NCBI GenBank assembly: GCA_013153825.1
Contig: JAADDP010000135.1
Location: forward strand, 1-8,709
DNA from: Campylobacterota bacterium
Lineage (GTDB): Bacteria; Campylobacterota; Campylobacteria; Campylobacterales; Sulfurovaceae
DNA: 8,709 nt
Reading direction: 5' to 3'
The first letter of the stretch is position 1. Every line of letters starts with the position of its first letter. Shown here in pieces: positions 6,834-8,709 of the stretch. Below the pieces are notes generated by a model that saw nothing but the letters and a program-made list of their open reading frames with translations, ran no database searches and was not told the origin of the DNA. A program made the translations under genes and the position numbers.

Positions 6834-6842
6834 ATTATATCA
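6834..6842 (-). promoter_or_regulatory. chaA: Extended -10 promoter of chaA
   Basis: TGATATAAT on the minus strand: perfect TATAAT (6834-6839) with TG one base upstream. Predicted start near 6827, about 12 bases before the ATG, with AAAGGG in the leader. No -35 box; the -35 position is instead next to an 11-base T/A homopolymer. The core TTTTGATATA is shared with the promoter of transpeptidase paralog 2. Confidence 0.6.
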
Positions 6843-6859
6843 AAATATGTAGATTAAAA

Positions 6860-6870
6860 TTTTTTTTTTT
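6860..6870. repeat. Homopolymer of 11 T in the chaA-comM divergent spacer
   Basis: Eleven consecutive T on the plus strand. For chaA this places an A/T tract at about -33 to -43 from the predicted start, where a -35 box or UP element would act. For comM it lies about 50 bases upstream. Length variation here could change promoter strength. Confidence 0.6.
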
Positions 6871-6902
6871 AAATTTAGAAGATATATTTAATTAAAATTT
6901 TA

Positions 6903-6911
6903 TGTTAAAAT
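6903..6911 (+). promoter_or_regulatory. comM: Extended -10 promoter of comM, start at or beside the ATG
   Basis: TGTTAAAAT: TAAAAT (five of six consensus bases) preceded by TG and one base. The box ends at 6911, so the usual start point (six to seven bases on) falls at about 6918, the A of the comM start codon. No Shine-Dalgarno precedes that codon. Confidence 0.45.
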
Positions 6912-6917
6912 ATATAC

Positions 6918-8438
6918 ATGGAAAATATTGTAAATAGTCTATTTTCAGCAACATTAGACGGGATAAATGCCAAAACCATTGAGGTTGAGGCTACATTAAC
7001 TAAAGGTCTCCCCTCCTTCTCAATTGTTGGTCTGGTCAGCAGTGATATTCAAGAGGCGAGAGAGAGAACAAAATCGGCACTTCTTACAAACTCATTTAAA
7101 TTTCCACCCAAAAGGGTCACAATCAACTTGAGTCCGAGTGATATAAAGAAGTATGGAACACATTTTGACCTTCCAATGGCGATACTAATAGCTCTACATG
7201 AGGAGAATATAGCGATAAGAGATATATTTGTATTTGGAGAGTTGGGACTAGATGGGAGGGTGAAGTCCAGCTCAACCCTATTTCCCATAGTTCTTTCACT
7301 AAAGGAGCAGGGTGTATTGAAGAAGGCAGTTGTTCCAAAGGAGGCGATGAGATACCTATCATACATAAATGGGATAGAGTTTATAGCCGTAGATAACCTG
7401 ATAGAGGCAATAGATATATTTAAAAGTGGAAAGTTTGAGAGGTCTAGTTATGAAAAGCCGAAATATGGGGCAGAAAGAATCAATATAAATGGGAAAGATT
7501 ATCTATACAAGAGAGAGATAGATTTAAATTTTTTAGATATAAGAGGGCAGATTGTAGCTAAAAGGGCATCTCTAATTGCAGTGGCTGGGATGCACAACTT
7601 TATTATGGAGGGTAGTCCCGGTTCTGGAAAGAGTATGATAGCAAAGAGATTGAGAGAGATTTTACCACCAATCTCTGAAGAGGAGATGTTAATAGTGGCA
7701 AAACATCAATTTTTAGATGGTGAGACACCGAAATTTATACCAGAGAGACCATTTCGTTCTCCACACCACACATCAACATCATCATCTATATTTGGAGGTG
7801 GAACAAGTAGGGCTAAAATTGGGGAGGTTGCACTGGCAGATAAGGGTATCCTATTTTTTGATGAACTTCCACACTTCTCAAAAAATATACTTGAGGCGTT
7901 AAGAGAGCCACTGCAGGATAGATTTGTAAATATCTCTAGAGTCAACTCAAAAGTTAAATATAGTGCAGATTTTATGTTTATCGGAGCTATGAACCCATGT
8001 CCATGCGGTAATATGCTATCTAAAGTTAGGAGCTGTAGATGTTCAGATATCGATATTAAGAGATATAAGAATAGACTATCCGATCCATTCTTAGATAGAA
8101 TAGATATATTTGTTACTATGCAGGAGATTAATAGAGATGATAAATCCGATATATCATCTGAAGATATGAGAGATATGGTTCTAATTGCGTTTGAGAGGCA
8201 GAAGAGGAGAGGACAGAAGAGGCTAAATGGAAAATTGAGAGAGAGTGAGGTGGATATATATTGTAAAATGAATGAGGAGGCTCAAGATACACTCTTCTTC
8301 GCAATTGATAGATTTGGTCTCTCAAATAGAGCATTAGATAGTATAAAAAAGGTGGCTAGAACAATTGCAGATTTAGATGGGGCGATATTGATTAAGAAAT
8401 CTCACATAGTAGAGGCAATTTCATATAGAAAAAGGTAA
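6918..8438 (+). CDS. comM: ComM/YifB-family AAA+ ATPase (506 aa)
   Basis: YifB/ComM family member, historically annotated as Mg-chelatase-like. In naturally transformable bacteria ComM is a hexameric helicase that drives branch migration while incoming DNA recombines. Seen: N-terminal ChlI-like domain (about 20-145, with KGLPSFSIVGL and INLSPSDIKK); AAA+ core (about 205-400) with Walker A GSPGSGKS (232-239) and Walker B ILFFDE (311-316); NPCPCG with C361 and C363, plus C373 and C375, a CxC-x9-CxC set able to bind zinc; DPFLDRID with a candidate arginine finger R394; and the C-terminal helical domain (about 415-506). Its length equals E. coli YifB, so it looks intact. The start aligns with family N-termini, but no Shine-Dalgarno is visible and an extended -10 lies six bases upstream, suggesting a leaderless transcript. 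It implies, but does not prove, natural competence. Confidence 0.95.
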   Translation: MENIVNSLFSATLDGINAKTIEVEATLTKGLPSFSIVGLVSSDIQEARERTKSALLTNSFKFPPKRVTINLSPSDIKKYGTHFDLPMAILIALHEENIAIRDIFVFGELGLDGRVKSSSTLFPIVLSLKEQGVLKKAVVPKEAMRYLSYINGIEFIAVDNLIEAIDIFKSGKFERSSYEKPKYGAERININGKDYLYKREIDLNFLDIRGQIVAKRASLIAVAGMHNFIMEGSPGSGKSMIAKRLREILPPISEEEMLIVAKHQFLDGETPKFIPERPFRSPHHTSTSSSIFGGGTSRAKIGEVALADKGILFFDELPHFSKNILEALREPLQDRFVNISRVNSKVKYSADFMFIGAMNPCPCGNMLSKVRSCRCSDIDIKRYKNRLSDPFLDRIDIFVTMQEINRDDKSDISSEDMRDMVLIAFERQKRRGQKRLNGKLRESEVDIYCKMNEEAQDTLFFAIDRFGLSNRALDSIKKVARTIADLDGAILIKKSHIVEAISYRKR

Positions 8439-8463
8439 AAAATATAAAAAAAACTTTTTTTAC

Positions 8464-8492
8464 TTGACAAATGTATTTTTTTAAATTATAAT
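8464..8492 (+). promoter_or_regulatory. Consensus sigma70 promoter of the tRNA cluster
   Basis: TTGACA (8464-8469), a 17-base spacer and TATAAT (8487-8492): a perfect match to the sigma70 consensus in both boxes and spacing. Predicted start near 8499, leaving a leader of about 33 bases before tRNA-Pro. No other promoter in the window is this good, which fits a stable-RNA operon. Confidence 0.88.
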
Positions 8493-8532
8493 TGCACTCC
8501 ATTTTTGATGGAAAATGTATAAAGGTAGTGGA

Positions 8533-8609
8533 CGGAGTGTAGCGCAGTCTGGTAGCGCACCTGGTTTGGGACCAGGGGGTCGAAGGTTCGAGTCCTTTCA
8601 CTCCGACCA
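8533..8609 (+). tRNA. tRNA-Pro (anticodon TGG), CCA encoded
   Basis: A full cloverleaf of 77 bases. The acceptor stem CGGAGTG pairs with CACTCCG, followed by discriminator A and an encoded CCA (8607-8609). The anticodon stem CCTGG/CCAGG carries loop TTTGGGA with anticodon TGG at 8567-8569, reading CCA and, with wobble modification, other proline codons. GGTTCGAGTCC forms the T arm. It is first of two tandem tRNA genes behind a strong promoter. Confidence 0.97.
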
Positions 8610-8628
8610 TCTAAGAGATAGATTTGGT

Positions 8629-8705
8629 GGTAGGCGTAGTTCAGTTGGTAGAGCGACAGTTTGTGGCACTGTTTGTCGCGGGTTCGAGTCCCGTCGCCTA
8701 CCCCA
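8629..8705 (+). tRNA. tRNA-His (anticodon GTG), with G-1 and CCA encoded
   Basis: A full cloverleaf. Acceptor GTAGGCG (8630-8636) pairs with CGCCTAC (8695-8701). The extra G at 8629 faces discriminator C at 8702, the G-1:C73 pair that is the identity mark of tRNA-His. The anticodon stem ACAGT/ACTGT holds loop TTGTGGC with anticodon GTG at 8663-8665. CCA is encoded at 8703-8705. It lies 19 bases after tRNA-Pro and is probably co-transcribed and processed with it. The window ends four bases later, so the cluster may continue. Confidence 0.97.
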
Positions 8706-8709
8706 TTAA

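Noticed and set aside
7049..7945. Several minus-strand frames of 79-105 codons and a 61-codon plus frame within comM
   Set aside because: Other-frame shadows of an intact ComM with Walker motifs.
8446..8461. A8-C-T7 run after comM as an intrinsic terminator
   Set aside because: Only A-T pairing and no usable loop; termination there cannot be supported.
8392..8610. Minus-strand reading frame beginning MVGVKGLEPSTPWSQTRCATRLRYTP
   Set aside because: This is the well-known spurious protein read antisense through tRNA-Pro; the tRNA explains the conservation.
8515..8709. Plus-strand frame across both tRNAs (SVAQSGSAPG...)
   Set aside because: It is a translation of tRNA-Pro and tRNA-His, with no ribosome-binding site.
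1..8709. Mobile element, prophage, CRISPR array or toxin-antitoxin pair
   Set aside because: No transposase, integrase, regular repeat-spacer pattern, terminal inverted repeats or small overlapping gene pair was seen.

Overview
The window looks like chromosomal DNA of a member of the Campylobacterota (Epsilonproteobacteria). It is AT-rich. Its genes include a cysteine-paired Sel1-repeat protein of the Helicobacter Hcp type and a ComM whose N-terminus resembles the campylobacterotal form. It also has two tRNA genes with encoded CCA ends. I cannot name the genus. There are no transposases, phage genes, CRISPR repeats or rRNA genes, so this reads as a core region.

Layout. Positions 102-4459 (minus strand) hold three envelope genes in one direction: an NlpC/P60 peptidase lipoprotein, then two tandem full-length paralogs of the LdtD (YcbB) L,D-transpeptidase family. 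A 341-bp AT-rich divergent spacer (4460-4800) follows. It carries candidate promoters, two imperfect palindromes and roughly helically spaced A/T tracts. Positions 4801-5733 (plus) encode a membrane-anchored Sel1-repeat protein with eight Cys-x7-Cys pairs. Its stop codon overlaps that of the convergent chaA-type Ca2+/H+ antiporter (5730-6815, minus). A 102-bp divergent spacer separates chaA from comM (6918-8438, plus), a YifB-family AAA+ protein. The window ends with tRNA-Pro(TGG) and tRNA-His(GTG) behind a perfect sigma70 consensus promoter.

How the genes may work together (inference). The NlpC/P60 peptidase would cut peptide stems or cross-links, and the two transpeptidases would form 3-3 cross-links or attach proteins to peptidoglycan. 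The Sel1 protein is probably periplasmic, and H. pylori Hcp relatives have been reported to bind beta-lactams, so it may belong to the same envelope theme. ChaA, ComM and the tRNAs look functionally unrelated.

The strongest whole-window signals are not genes. GATC is almost absent (two sites, against about 45 AGCT of identical composition). GAG is strongly preferred over GAA in an AT-rich genome. The octamer TTATCCAC, the core of the consensus DnaA box, occurs three times, twice as an inverted pair around the promoter and start codon of one transpeptidase gene. I did not find a clearly new multi-gene system.
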